Below are positions 8,297 through 15,937 of a stretch of 43,628 nt of DNA, in pieces. The notes under the pieces are model-generated. The model was not told where the DNA came from. It made no database searches and saw nothing but the letters and a program-made list of their open reading frames with translations. Each line of letters starts with the position of its first letter. Positions within the stretch are counted from its first letter, which is position 1. This DNA is from Deefgea rivuli DSM 18356 (GTDB lineage: Bacteria > Pseudomonadota > Gammaproteobacteria > Burkholderiales > Chitinibacteraceae). The DNA lies in assembly GCF_000620145.1 (NCBI RefSeq), contig NZ_JHVM01000020.1, forward strand, positions 1 to 43,628, written 5' to 3'. The translations under genes and the position numbers were made by a program.

Positions 8297-8380
8297 TCGA
8301 AGGGGCGGAGCCCCTCGACAGCCCCCGTTTACATAAGACCGCGAAGCGCGGCGAAATGTAATACGGGGTAAGCTGGCTTA
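8297..8380. other. Putative oriT: nested inverted repeats upstream of mobC
   Basis: Three structures in a row: a hairpin with GGGGC/GCCCC stem flanked by TCGA (8297-8318); a long inverted repeat with outer arms CCCCGTTTACAT and ATGTAATACGGGG (8323-8368) enclosing CCGCG-AAG-CGCGG; and TAAGC-TG-GCTTA (8369-8380). Inverted repeats 40-130 bp upstream of mobC are the usual form of oriT. The nick position cannot be read with confidence. Confidence 0.6.
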
Positions 8381-8768
8381 GCTATATATCAGCAGTGATG
8401 GTTAATATAGCGCGGACTCTGCTGAAAGTCATCTGAAAACGTAAAAAAGGACGGGGAATTGCTTCCAATACAAATCTTGGGATCAATATTTCCCAATACA
8501 AAACAAACACATAAAAGACCCATAACGTTCTGTGCGCGCTCTGGGTGTAAACATTTTCCAAACAATGTTTAGACTATCTGCGAACAAATAACATTTTATG
8601 CCTATTCTGGGTCTGTTTTAGGTGTGCTATATGTTTACTATCTGTACGTTCCGGGTGTTAGCTATTAATATCAAAAAACGCAAAATCACAATCTGAAAAA
8701 GTCACTAAATATTATTAAAAGTGCTATTCTTTGCGGAAAGTAAATCACGTAAAAACAACGCCAAATAC
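8381..8768. other. AT-rich non-coding control region
   Basis: No credible gene. It holds an 8-bp inverted repeat TAAACATT/AATGTTTA (8548-8571) and several loose copies of CTATCTG and of (C/T)CGGGTGT or CTGGGT-T between 8541 and 8660. Two degenerate copies of the 17-bp palindrome occur at about 8460 and 8488 (sharing CCAATAC). Probably promoters and protein-binding sites for the mob operon; an origin function is possible. Confidence 0.4.
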
Positions 8769-9072
8769 TGTTCCAAAACGGAACAAAATTCCATCCCGCA
8801 TTGTTCCCAATACGAACAATTGTGAACAACATATTTCTGCGTTGATCCGTCGCGATGGAAAACGGGCGCGACGCGCTTCCGGCCGAATGTCCACACAGTC
8901 CAAGAGCGCCCGAAGTTTTTGACTGCGGTTTACTCGATTTCGCCCCTACGCACTGCTGTTCTAAAACAGAACAAATTCCTCAGTAACATTGTTCCTAAAT
9001 GAAACAAACACACCAGCTCAATTGTTTGAAACCAGAACAACCTCGGCAGAGCAACTGTTCCACTTGGGAACA
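8769..9072. repeat. Array of six 17-bp palindromes at a 33-bp period
   Basis: The sites start at 8769, 8802, 8957, 8990, 9023 and 9056. The consensus is TGTTCC-N5-GGAACA; the best copies are TGTTCCAAAACGGAACA (8769) and TGTTCCACTTGGGAACA (9056). Neighbours within each group (2 + 4) are exactly 33 bp apart, about three helical turns, so all sites face the same side of the helix. Weaker copies lie at 8262, 8460 and 8488. This looks like a cooperative binding array (operator, iteron or centromere). Confidence 0.75.
8863..8912. other. Hairpin element A within the palindrome array
   Basis: CGGGCGC (8863-8869) pairs with GCGCCCG (8906-8912) across a 36-nt loop, followed by GAAGTTTTT. It lies between the two groups of 33-bp-spaced palindromes. 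It could be a terminator with a large loop, but a matching element at 9148 suggests a repeated structural unit. Confidence 0.45.
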
Positions 9073-9147
9073 ACATCATTTTTTAGGTTTGAGTACCATT
9101 CACAATATTGAACACAATACGCAGATTCTGAGATGAAGCCATGTCGA

Positions 9148-9198
9148 GCGGGCGCGTAACGCGGCGGTTTGATCAACCACCACGGTAGTAGCGCCCGC
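9148..9198. other. Hairpin element B after the palindrome array
   Basis: GCGGGCGC (9148-9155) pairs with GCGCCCGC (9191-9198) and is followed by GTTTTT. The 35-nt loop holds an inner hairpin GGTT-TGATC-AACC. The outer stem is nearly identical to element A. Plausibly a terminator; a replication-related role is also possible. Confidence 0.45.
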
Positions 9199-9374
9199 GT
9201 TTTTAAAACCCAGAAACCAAACTGACCAGAAAAAATCACGCTCAGAGCCTTAATTTGTACCGACCACCCTAAATAATTTGGCCACAACAAACGCGCGACT
9301 CAGACCGCCCCTACGACGTAGGTCACTCATCAGTTAGACAAATCAACAAGAAGCCAAATAACACCTACGGCCTT

Positions 9375-10274
9375 TTAGCGCTGACGCTGCACCAGTTCGA
9401 CGATCACTTGTTCAAGCATCGTCGTCCCCAGCATTTCGACCACACCAGAATCACTCTTAATATCGATATACGAGCTATTCAAGCCACGGGTCATTTCGGT
9501 GAAGCCCGCAAGGGCTGCCTTTGAGAAATGGGCATCCACCAACGCTTTCGGCCACTCAGTTTCTGGCAGGACTGTGACGCTAATAGGCTTCGCAAGCATC
9601 GCTGAAATAATGCCAGCGACATTATTCGGAGCGTAGTCTTTGGGACCCGAGAGCGCGACAACGCCAGTGCTCATTCTTTCTTCTTGCAGCAAAGCAGCGG
9701 CAACGCGACCAATATCCACAGTCGCGACCATCGGGATAGACCGCTGTGATGGCGCCAGAAACGTTGGCAGAATACCGCTACGGATGGCCTCTTCAATCAT
9801 CGGCATCCAGTTCTCCATGAAATAGGCCGCTCGCAGAAAAATGGTTGGCACACCAGTTTCGCTTAAACGCTGCTCGAACCTGTGGTTCATCCTGATCCAT
9901 CCCGTTCCACGTTCACGGTCAGCCCCAACCGAGGAAAGAGCCACAAGTCTAGGCACTGCGGCCGCAACTGCAGCGCGCGCGATGTTATCGACAATAAAGT
10001 CGGCTCTTTCAAATAAGTCTTCACGGTGATAGTGCTGCGGACTAACGACATAGGCACCTTGAGCCTGACTGAGCGCCTCGATCATTGAGGCCAGATCGGT
10101 CATATCGGCCACGACAACTTCTGCGCCACGTTCGGACCACTGTTGGCTTTTTGCTGAGTCGCGTACCACGACGCGTACAGGGTGGCCAGAACGTAAAAGT
10201 GCATCAGCGGCAGCAGCGCCGGTTCGACCAGTTACGCCGAATACAACATAAGGAAGAGGGGAGGAAGCAACCAT
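9375..10274 (-). CDS. NmrA-like NAD(P)-binding oxidoreductase/regulator
   Basis: A 299-aa protein. The start at 10274 (MVASSPLPYVVFGVTG) has a clear AAAAGGAG site. The Rossmann motif GVTGRTGAAAADALL lies at about residues 12-27, followed by VRVVVRD, the usual NADP-discriminating strand, and LVALSSVGAD. There is no YxxxK catalytic pair; in its place is NHRFEQRLSETG, as in atypical SDRs of the NmrA/QOR2 type, which sense NADP or reduce quinones. It is divergent from a LysR regulator with a shared dyad, so it is the probable regulated target. Substrate unknown. Confidence 0.8.
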   Translation of the reverse strand: MVASSPLPYVVFGVTGRTGAAAADALLRSGHPVRVVVRDSAKSQQWSERGAEVVVADMTDLASMIEALSQAQGAYVVSPQHYHREDLFERADFIVDNIARAAVAAAVPRLVALSSVGADRERGTGWIRMNHRFEQRLSETGVPTIFLRAAYFMENWMPMIEEAIRSGILPTFLAPSQRSIPMVATVDIGRVAAALLQEERMSTGVVALSGPKDYAPNNVAGIISAMLAKPISVTVLPETEWPKALVDAHFSKAALAGFTEMTRGLNSSYIDIKSDSGVVEMLGTTMLEQVIVELVQRQR

Positions 10275-10302
10275 TAAAAACTCCTTTTCAGATGAGATGT
10301 AA

Positions 10303-10329
10303 GGATGCATGATCACTGAACATGCATCC
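10303..10329. promoter_or_regulatory. LysR-type operator: perfect 9-bp inverted repeat
   Basis: GGATGCATG (10303-10311) and CATGCATCC (10321-10329) are exact inverted copies with a 9-bp spacer. The dyad sits between the divergent NmrA-like and LysR genes, the standard place for an LTTR binding site controlling its target and itself. Binding is inferred. Confidence 0.7.
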
Positions 10330-10352
10330 ATAGCATGAAAGGTATAGTTAAA

Positions 10353-11273
10353 ATGCACCAAGTGGATTTATCTACAATCGACCTCAACCTATTAAAGCTG
10401 TTCGAAGCACTCGTTCGAGAAAGAAGCGTCACCCAAGCCGGTCTCCGACTGGGTTTAAGCCAACCCGCCGCCAGCCGCGCGCTGGGTCGGCTGCGCACTA
10501 TGTTGAGTGATCGTTTGGTAGTCCGCGGCAAGCTCGGGCTAGAGCTAACCCCACGTGGTGAAGCGTTGGCAGGTCCAGTGGCTAAACTGCTGGATGATGC
10601 CCGTGGCATCGTCTCGCCAACAGCCTTCGATCCTTCCTCAGCAATGGGTCGGATCACAATTGCCGCACACGATCACTTGAGTCTGATGGTCTTATCTGGT
10701 TTGATTACCCGCTTAGAGCGCCATGCGCCAGCACTAAATCTCCATATCGCGCAACCAGCAGGGGACAACGTGCGGCTGGTCGAACAAGGGGAAGCAGATC
10801 TGGCGCTGGGCATTTTCGATGGACTGCCCGGCAGTCTCCATCGACGCAGCCTTTACGCCGACACTTTGGTGTGTATGGTGAGGGCCAATCACCCTTATGT
10901 GGCAGACGGACTCAGTCTGGCGCGTTATGTGGCCTTGCGCCACATCGCCGTGACTATTTCTGGAGTAGGACAGAGCGCAGTCGACACTGCTCTCTTAACG
11001 CAGGGGCTCACTCGTCGCGTCGCGCTGCGAGTTCCTCACTTCCTTACTGGTGCAATGTTGGTGGCGGATAGCGACATGATTCTTACATTACCAAGCCGAT
11101 TGGCACGCCTACTCACGAAAAATCTCCCTCTCGCACTCTTGAATCTGCCACTACAGGTTGCTCCCCTGTCGCCAGCAATGATCTGGCACGAGCGTTTCCA
11201 CAGCGACCCCGCTCATATTTGGGTCAGACAACAGCTCATCGACGTCGTTACTACGATGAATACTGATAGGTAA
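10353..11273 (+). CDS. LysR-family transcriptional regulator
   Basis: A 306-aa protein. The N-terminal winged HTH (DLNLLKLFEALVRERSVTQ, AGLRLGLSQPAASRALGRLR) is followed by a LysR substrate-binding domain (MGRITIAAHDHLSLMVL... EADLALGIFDGLPG). The sequence style is NodD/NahR/SyrM-like. I prefer the start at 10353 (MHQVDLSTIDLNLL) over the ATG at 10335 because an AAAGG lies upstream and the protein then starts like its family. It should activate or repress the divergent NmrA-like gene through the dyad at 10303. The inducer is unknown. Confidence 0.85.
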   Translation: MHQVDLSTIDLNLLKLFEALVRERSVTQAGLRLGLSQPAASRALGRLRTMLSDRLVVRGKLGLELTPRGEALAGPVAKLLDDARGIVSPTAFDPSSAMGRITIAAHDHLSLMVLSGLITRLERHAPALNLHIAQPAGDNVRLVEQGEADLALGIFDGLPGSLHRRSLYADTLVCMVRANHPYVADGLSLARYVALRHIAVTISGVGQSAVDTALLTQGLTRRVALRVPHFLTGAMLVADSDMILTLPSRLARLLTKNLPLALLNLPLQVAPLSPAMIWHERFHSDPAHIWVRQQLIDVVTTMNTDR

Positions 11274-11578
11274 GGTTTCCAAAACGGTCGTAGCAATCGT
11301 ACAGCCACCAACAACAAACGGTATACCCTCAATCAACGGAATATTTGTCTGTTTTAAAACTGGCAGCTCCGCATTCGGCAACAAGCAATATTTTTCTCAA
11401 AACAAAGAAGTTACTTTCAAAAAAAATAATTATTTTATCTTTTTGCTTTCATTTGTGCGGTAAAAAAAATAAAGAAAATACGAGTTCGTGTATTGTTCCT
11501 ATTGTCATAAGAACAATATTTTAGGGCTTAAGACGAACGAGATAATTGATGGCTAACCGCATATAAATTGGACAAAAT
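11274..11578. other. Gap upstream of the 49-aa gene
   Basis: About 300 bp, very AT-rich toward the right, with no gene. It holds an inverted repeat ATTGTTC (11492-11498) / GAACAAT (11511-11517). The half-sites match the outer half-sites of the 17-bp palindromes at 8769-9072, but the spacing is 5 bp longer. It probably contains the promoter for the small gene at 11579. Confidence 0.4.
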
Positions 11579-11728
11579 ATGACTGATAGAAGACCAATTA
11601 ATAAAGATGTAAACGTACCAAAACCAGGTGGTGGAGAACAGCCTCGATCACGTAATAACGATGGTCAAATTCGTGAAAAACGTAGCGACGCGGGAAAACC
11701 AAAAACTGCACCGAGTAACAAAAAATAA
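11579..11728 (+). CDS. Small basic, probably disordered protein
   Basis: A 49-aa frame starting MTDRRPINKDVNVPKPGGGE and ending TAPSNKK. It is rich in Lys, Arg, Pro, Gly and Asn with almost no hydrophobic residues, suggesting a disordered nucleic-acid-binding peptide. The support is its position between an AT-rich promoter-like region with a dyad and a clean terminator 26 bp after its stop. The ribosome site is weak. No family recognised. Confidence 0.5.
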   Translation: MTDRRPINKDVNVPKPGGGEQPRSRNNDGQIREKRSDAGKPKTAPSNKK

Positions 11729-11754
11729 TTTGAAATTATGATGTTGAAACGATG

Positions 11755-11786
11755 CTATAAAAAGGTCAAGTTCGGCCTTTTTATAG
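11755..11786. terminator. Rho-independent terminator, bidirectional
   Basis: CTATAAAAAGG (11755-11765) and CCTTTTTATAG (11776-11786) form a perfect 11-bp stem ending in a T-run on either strand. It closes the 49-aa gene and also serves the convergent kfrA gene, which ends at 11878. Confidence 0.85.
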
Positions 11787-11877
11787 CCTTCCAATCGAAT
11801 TCTAATTACGCATCTCTGATGCGATCAAAATATGGCATCTAGCACTCGCCTGACTAAAATCGAGCGCACCTAACCAT

Positions 11878-12795
11878 TTAGCCTGGTAAAGCCGTAGATG
11901 GTGGCGTGAAACGCGCTAAAAATCCACGCAACGCATCCAATTCCCCTGCTCGCTGCGCGGCGACCTCTACATGATGAGCAGCCTCTGTACGAATTTGCTC
12001 TTGGAGAGTCCGCGCCTCTCTCAGCTCAGAATAAAGAACAGCCTCACGCCCTTCCGCCGCGACAATACGAGACTCAGCTTGGCTCAACAACGCAGCTGCC
12101 GTATGAGCTGACTGCACGGCCACATTTAAGCGTTGGTTCAAATCAACAAACTGCACCCTTAGTTCATCACGCTCTGCGATAGCGGACTGACGATCAAGAT
12201 CAGCAGACTGCTTATCCATGTGCGTACGATCCAATTCAGCTCTTAAATCGACAATACGACGCTCAAGCTCTTCGTTACGTGCGATCTCGGTGCCATATAC
12301 CGATTGCAGCGCCGATTTTTCAGATTGCAATTCACGATTAGCAGTTTGTTCATGTTGAATCAGTAGTTGAGCGTCATCTAATGCCTTTTCACAATCAGCT
12401 AGTTGAGCTTGCAGCGCTTCAAATTCAGCAAGAACCCCTTCAAAAGCCTCACTCAACTGAGAACGCAGCGTTTCTGCTTCAGCACGTTCAGCATCCCAAC
12501 CTGACTGAGCCGCTAGCAAACTTTCATTGGCCAAGTCTTGGGCATCTTTCCACAGGTTCGCCACCAACACTTGCGCAGCCTGAAGAACTGCAGGTGGCAC
12601 CACCACCTCAACCGGCGCCGCAGTCGTGGTTTGAAGACGACGCCACTCTTTCATGACCACGGATGCCGCATTCATATCAACACCAGCCTTAGATCGAACG
12701 GCTGCAACAGTCGGAAAATCAACCCGACCAGACTCTTCATACAATGCTTTAGCTGCAACGAGTACCCGTTCACGAATTGCTTGATCGATGTCCAT
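11878..12795 (-). CDS. kfrA: KfrA-like plasmid coiled-coil DNA-binding protein
   Basis: A 305-aa protein. Residues 1-60 match the KfrA N-terminal HTH (IRERVLVAAKALYEESGRVD ... FPTVAAVRSKAGVDMNAAS). Residues ~90-290 are a long, Ala/Glu/Leu-rich coiled coil. KfrA proteins are plasmid-specific, autorepress by binding their own promoter and add to stable inheritance. A matching dyad lies just upstream at 12819. The ATG at 12795 has a GGGG upstream. It lies in the backbone close to rep and parAB. Confidence 0.88.
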   Translation of the reverse strand: MDIDQAIRERVLVAAKALYEESGRVDFPTVAAVRSKAGVDMNAASVVMKEWRRLQTTTAAPVEVVVPPAVLQAAQVLVANLWKDAQDLANESLLAAQSGWDAERAEAETLRSQLSEAFEGVLAEFEALQAQLADCEKALDDAQLLIQHEQTANRELQSEKSALQSVYGTEIARNEELERRIVDLRAELDRTHMDKQSADLDRQSAIAERDELRVQFVDLNQRLNVAVQSAHTAAALLSQAESRIVAAEGREAVLYSELREARTLQEQIRTEAAHHVEVAAQRAGELDALRGFLARFTPPSTALPG

Positions 12796-12818
12796 ATCTA
12801 GAACCCCAGAAATAATAT

Positions 12819-12848
12819 AAGAAGAAGAATATTCTTATTATTCTTCTT
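12819..12848. promoter_or_regulatory. Probable KfrA operator
   Basis: AAGAAGAA (12819-12826) and TTCTTCTT (12841-12848) are exact inverted copies, with a smaller palindrome GAATATTC between them. The dyad lies 24 bp upstream of the kfrA start codon, where KfrA autoregulation sites are found. The 244 bp beyond it (to 13092) show no gene. Confidence 0.6.
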
Positions 12849-13092
12849 ACACAATCATTATCTGAATGTTGTATGAGTGACGCGAGACACAAAATACAAC
12901 CACGTGAACTGAAAATAATGAAATACGAGTGGGCTACCCGATTTTAATATTACCCACGAACAAAAAGGAAAAACTAGATTTGAAGCTGCACTATAAAACA
13001 TACGTACAGCGTAATGAAAAGTGTTGATTCTATGACACTCTCAATCTTAATAACTACCGATCAAAAAATACCATTCCAAAAAAATCAAAGAC

Positions 13093-13467
13093 CTAAACAC
13101 CACGAAAATTCAATAAAAACTGTTCCAACTGCTCAATGCCATTGGGTGCCATAAGAAGTTGAATTGGAGCCTTACCTAAATCCAAATGATAGCTTTTCAT
13201 CCAAGCAGAAGTTTTAATAGGATCATCATCACCCAACAAAATACACAACGCCGAATAACACGCCACAAGTGCAATAGCATGACCCCACTCAGCTTGCTCA
13301 AAATCAAAAACATCCTGGGCACTACTCAAAAACAACATGCGAGCAGCATCAATCTCAAAAAGTTGAGAAAAATACGATTGATCAATACCTAACCGGTCAC
13401 TAGCCCTAAACGCGGCCTTAGTAAGCACACGAGCATGCTCTAAATTTGAAAATGTCTGATTCAACAT
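13093..13467 (-). CDS. MbcA/ParS/Xre-type antitoxin-like protein (DUF2384), orphan
   Basis: A 124-aa protein. The C-terminal ~60 aa follows the DUF2384/toxin-binding pattern: AWMKSYHLDLGKAPIQLLMA then NGIEQLEQFLLNFRG. The N-terminus is helical but I see no clear HTH. These proteins normally neutralise a RES-domain NAD-degrading toxin encoded next door. None is present here, so it may be an orphan, act in trans, or do something else. It lies just downstream of rep on the same strand. Confidence 0.65.
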   Translation of the reverse strand: MLNQTFSNLEHARVLTKAAFRASDRLGIDQSYFSQLFEIDAARMLFLSSAQDVFDFEQAEWGHAIALVACYSALCILLGDDDPIKTSAWMKSYHLDLGKAPIQLLMAPNGIEQLEQFLLNFRGV

Positions 13468-13557
13468 GATAAAAGACCTAAAAAATAAGAGCTAACGACA
13501 ATTTCAATCAGTTATAAACAGTAAACCCATCGTAACCAGACAAAACAAGAAAGATCA

Positions 13558-14781
13558 CTATATTTCAGGAAGTCGTACTAACCCAAATTCACTCTCAAGA
13601 ACAACTAACTCCCCTACCCTCAAAACCCCCCCTTGCGGGGCAGATACCTGATGCACAGCATAATTAACATCACTATCGACAGGTTGAATAGCCCGAAGCG
13701 GCACCAAAGAAAACGGTTTTTTGACCTCCTCCAGTACATGCTTGTACTTGGCCACCGTCTGCCGAGATAGGTTTGCAGCTTGTGCGATGGCCTCATGCAA
13801 CAGCGCTTTCCCCTGTTGTTGCAATACCCGACACGCAGCACGAATGCGGCCTGCGGTTTTCTCCTTGCGTGCGGAATGTGTGCGTTCAGCTGCCAGCGCC
13901 TGCTTTTCTGGAAGCGGTAAATTTGGATCTAGCACCATCACGCCGCGGTGGCAACGGCCTGAGCCGGTGTACTTGTCCCACGTCCAGCGAGCGACGGATT
14001 TCACAGTGGCGCGCAAATCGGACTGACTCAAATCAGCCGAAAAACCAAGACTCCGGAACGCGTTGTGATTGTGCGCAAAGGCTTCAAGCAGGCGCGTAAA
14101 GCTCAAAAATGAGCCGTCTTCCTTCTGCCGATTAACGATTGAGTAGGCATAGAAACGTAGCTTCTCAAACATGATGCAGTTGCGAGAATGAGAAACTGCA
14201 TCCAGATTTGGACCTTTTGACCACGGTGAAGCGCTGGCCAACTCAACGCAACCGGCTAGTTCTGATAGTTCATAAACATGATTGTGTAGTTCCGAAGTAC
14301 GCCACCACTGATGCCCAGGTGTTTTGGCAACAGGACCACTGTGATATTCAGGATCGGCATTCAGCTCGCGTGACAGTGCCGAGTAGATCGCCTTCATGTA
14401 GTGGATCGGTTTGGATCGAGCACGCTCTGACGTACAAACGGGAGCAATGCCGTAATAGAGATGCGCATGGCCGCTCTGCCGGTTTTGAACAATCAGATTC
14501 GGTGCGGGCAATCCTTTGTCTTGCCAGATCATTGCATTGTCATGGTCAAGGTCAAATATCAACCAGCTAACAAAACCAGCCCGGTTGATTTGCATGTAGG
14601 GGTATTTGATCGCGTAGTCGCGGGGACGGATTAGTGCAGCTGTCTTGTTATCGCTACAGCGCGCTAGATAGGCGGCCTCTTGCAGCAACCGGTGCAACGC
14701 AGTGCCTTCCTGCTGGAAGCGCGGCAACAGCTCGTTTTCAACCACTGAAGTACTTGATTCACTTTTAAAAGATTGCGCCAT
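13558..14781 (-). CDS. rep: Plasmid replication initiator (replicase/ColE2 Rep type)
   Basis: A 407-aa protein. I use the ATG at 14781 (MAQSFKSES), preceded by GGCAGGG; a TTG at 14808 is the upstream alternative. The N-terminal half is a primase-type replicase domain: INRAGFVSWLIFDLDHDNA carries the acidic FDLDH motif, followed by NRQSGHAHLYYGI. A PriCT-like region (DLSQSDLRATVKSVARW) follows, then a C-terminal HTH (LHEAIAQAANLSRQTVAKYK). This matches ColE2/pJD1-like Reps, which prime replication at an origin usually just downstream of rep. Upstream hairpins (14842-14908) may control expression. Confidence 0.85.
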   Translation of the reverse strand: MAQSFKSESSTSVVENELLPRFQQEGTALHRLLQEAAYLARCSDNKTAALIRPRDYAIKYPYMQINRAGFVSWLIFDLDHDNAMIWQDKGLPAPNLIVQNRQSGHAHLYYGIAPVCTSERARSKPIHYMKAIYSALSRELNADPEYHSGPVAKTPGHQWWRTSELHNHVYELSELAGCVELASASPWSKGPNLDAVSHSRNCIMFEKLRFYAYSIVNRQKEDGSFLSFTRLLEAFAHNHNAFRSLGFSADLSQSDLRATVKSVARWTWDKYTGSGRCHRGVMVLDPNLPLPEKQALAAERTHSARKEKTAGRIRAACRVLQQQGKALLHEAIAQAANLSRQTVAKYKHVLEEVKKPFSLVPLRAIQPVDSDVNYAVHQVSAPQGGVLRVGELVVLESEFGLVRLPEI

Positions 14782-14841
14782 ACCCTGCCACCCGCTGAAC
14801 GGTTGCAAAAATCTTGCTAAAAAGGGTGTGGGAACGTAGAA

Positions 14842-14908
14842 TCAAAATTCATCGCTAGCTTCGAATCTACGACTATGAATTTCAAAGGTCGCCAAACCTT
14901 TTGAAATT
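14842..14908. promoter_or_regulatory. Leader hairpins upstream of rep
   Basis: Two inverted repeats lie 60-130 bp upstream of the rep start: GTAGAATC/GAATCTAC ends near 14837-14870 and, more strongly, AATTTCAAAGGT (14878-14889) / ACCTTTTGAAATT (14896-14908) with a 6-nt loop. In ColE2-type plasmids the rep leader folds and is targeted by an antisense RNA that sets copy number. That role is inferred here. Confidence 0.45.
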
Positions 14909-14933
14909 GACCCACGTTTCAACAGCACCATCA

Positions 14934-14971
14934 ATATAAAAAGCCATCTAGCCAAAGGTGGCTTTTTATAT
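14934..14971. terminator. Terminator of the parAB operon
   Basis: ATATAAAAAGCCA (14934-14946) and TGGCTTTTTATAT (14959-14971) pair perfectly and end in T-runs on both strands. It lies just after the parB stop (14981) on the minus strand and before the rep promoter region. Confidence 0.85.
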
Positions 14972-14980
14972 ATTGTTTTT

Positions 14981-15937
14981 TTATTTTTCTACATTTTTCA
15001 CAGACTCTGCATTCATTCCCGCGATTGCAGCAGTAATGACTTGTTCAACGATTGATATTTCAATATTTTTTGGTATATCTAGCGTGATCTTTGATCGAGC
15101 GACGTTCATTGTCGCAATAAGTTGCTGATCGAGATTTTTTAAATCGGTCCCCTTTTTAGTAATTCGCGCATTAGGTCCAGCGGCTTTCCGCTCGATATAG
15201 GTCAAAATACCTTTATTTTTCAATTTGCCATCTGCGGCCAGTCTAAGTGCCTCCTGAACAATCAAACCAAACCCTTTTTCACACCACGCTAAAACATCAT
15301 CGACAAATGTAATCGTCAATACACGAGGTGATATCATCAGTTGACTAATGACATTTTCAGGTAGGCTCTGGAATTTCCACAAAGAACGAACAAGCTTCTC
15401 ATCACAACCCAAAATCTTAGCCAACTCAACATTTGTTGTGGCTGCGCTATGCTCGCGAAGAATTGGGAGCGCACGTGATTTTTCAAAGTCACTCAAATCA
15501 ACCCGATTCAAGTTCTCAATAATCGTAACTTTAGCCGACGTTGCATTGTCCAAATCACGAACAATTGCATCGATTTCAGGCCATTGCAGGATTTTCTCAT
15601 GCGCCTGAAGACGTCTCTCACCAGCAAGTAATTCATAATCACCGCTAGGCAGCTGACGCGTCATGATTGGATGAATCAATCCACCTGCTTCAACTATTGA
15701 GTCCGCAAGCTCCTTCAACTCTTTTGGGTCAAACTCAACCCGAGGCTGAAATGGGCTACGTAAAATTCTTCCAAGAGGAATTTTCATACTCGGAGTCTCT
15801 TGACTAGCAGGACCAAGTAAAGCCGAAACGATTCCTTTCGCAATTTCCTCACGACCACCTGAATTCTCATCGCTAATTTGCCTTGAGGACTCCAGAAGCT
15901 GATCAATCTTTGTTGGCTTTTTAATTGGCTTATTCAT
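14981..15937 (-). CDS. parB: ParB/KorB-like partition protein
   Basis: A 318-aa protein. The start at 15937 (MNKPIKKPTKIDQLL) overlaps the parA stop. The ParB/Srx nuclease-like CTP-binding domain runs from about residue 55 to 150 (ILRSPFQPRVEF, DSIVEAGGLIHPIM, LLAGERRLQAH, IIENLNRVDLSDFEKS). An HTH follows (TNVELAKILGCDEKLVRSLW), then a C-terminal dimerisation region. It binds a centromere, spreads with CTP and works with ParA to segregate the plasmid. The centromere is not proven; candidates are the dyads at 16834-16872 and the array at 8769-9072. Confidence 0.92.
   Translation of the reverse strand: MNKPIKKPTKIDQLLESSRQISDENSGGREEIAKGIVSALLGPASQETPSMKIPLGRILRSPFQPRVEFDPKELKELADSIVEAGGLIHPIMTRQLPSGDYELLAGERRLQAHEKILQWPEIDAIVRDLDNATSAKVTIIENLNRVDLSDFEKSRALPILREHSAATTNVELAKILGCDEKLVRSLWKFQSLPENVISQLMISPRVLTITFVDDVLAWCEKGFGLIVQEALRLAADGKLKNKGILTYIERKAAGPNARITKKGTDLKNLDQQLIATMNVARSKITLDIPKNIEISIVEQVITAAIAGMNAESVKNVEK

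Noticed and set aside
8769..9072. CRISPR array
   Set aside because: The repeats are short 17-bp palindromes with 16-bp gaps, grouped 2 + 4, and no cas genes are present.
9148..9198. Integron attC site
   Set aside because: The conserved core ends (RYYYAAC and GTTRRRY) are missing and there is no integrase.
11151..11384. Minus-strand 77-codon gene
   Set aside because: Most of it lies antisense to the LysR coding region and it has no ribosome site or family match.
13773..14099. Plus-strand frames across rep
   Set aside because: Antisense shadows of the rep gene, Cys/Arg-rich and without start signals.
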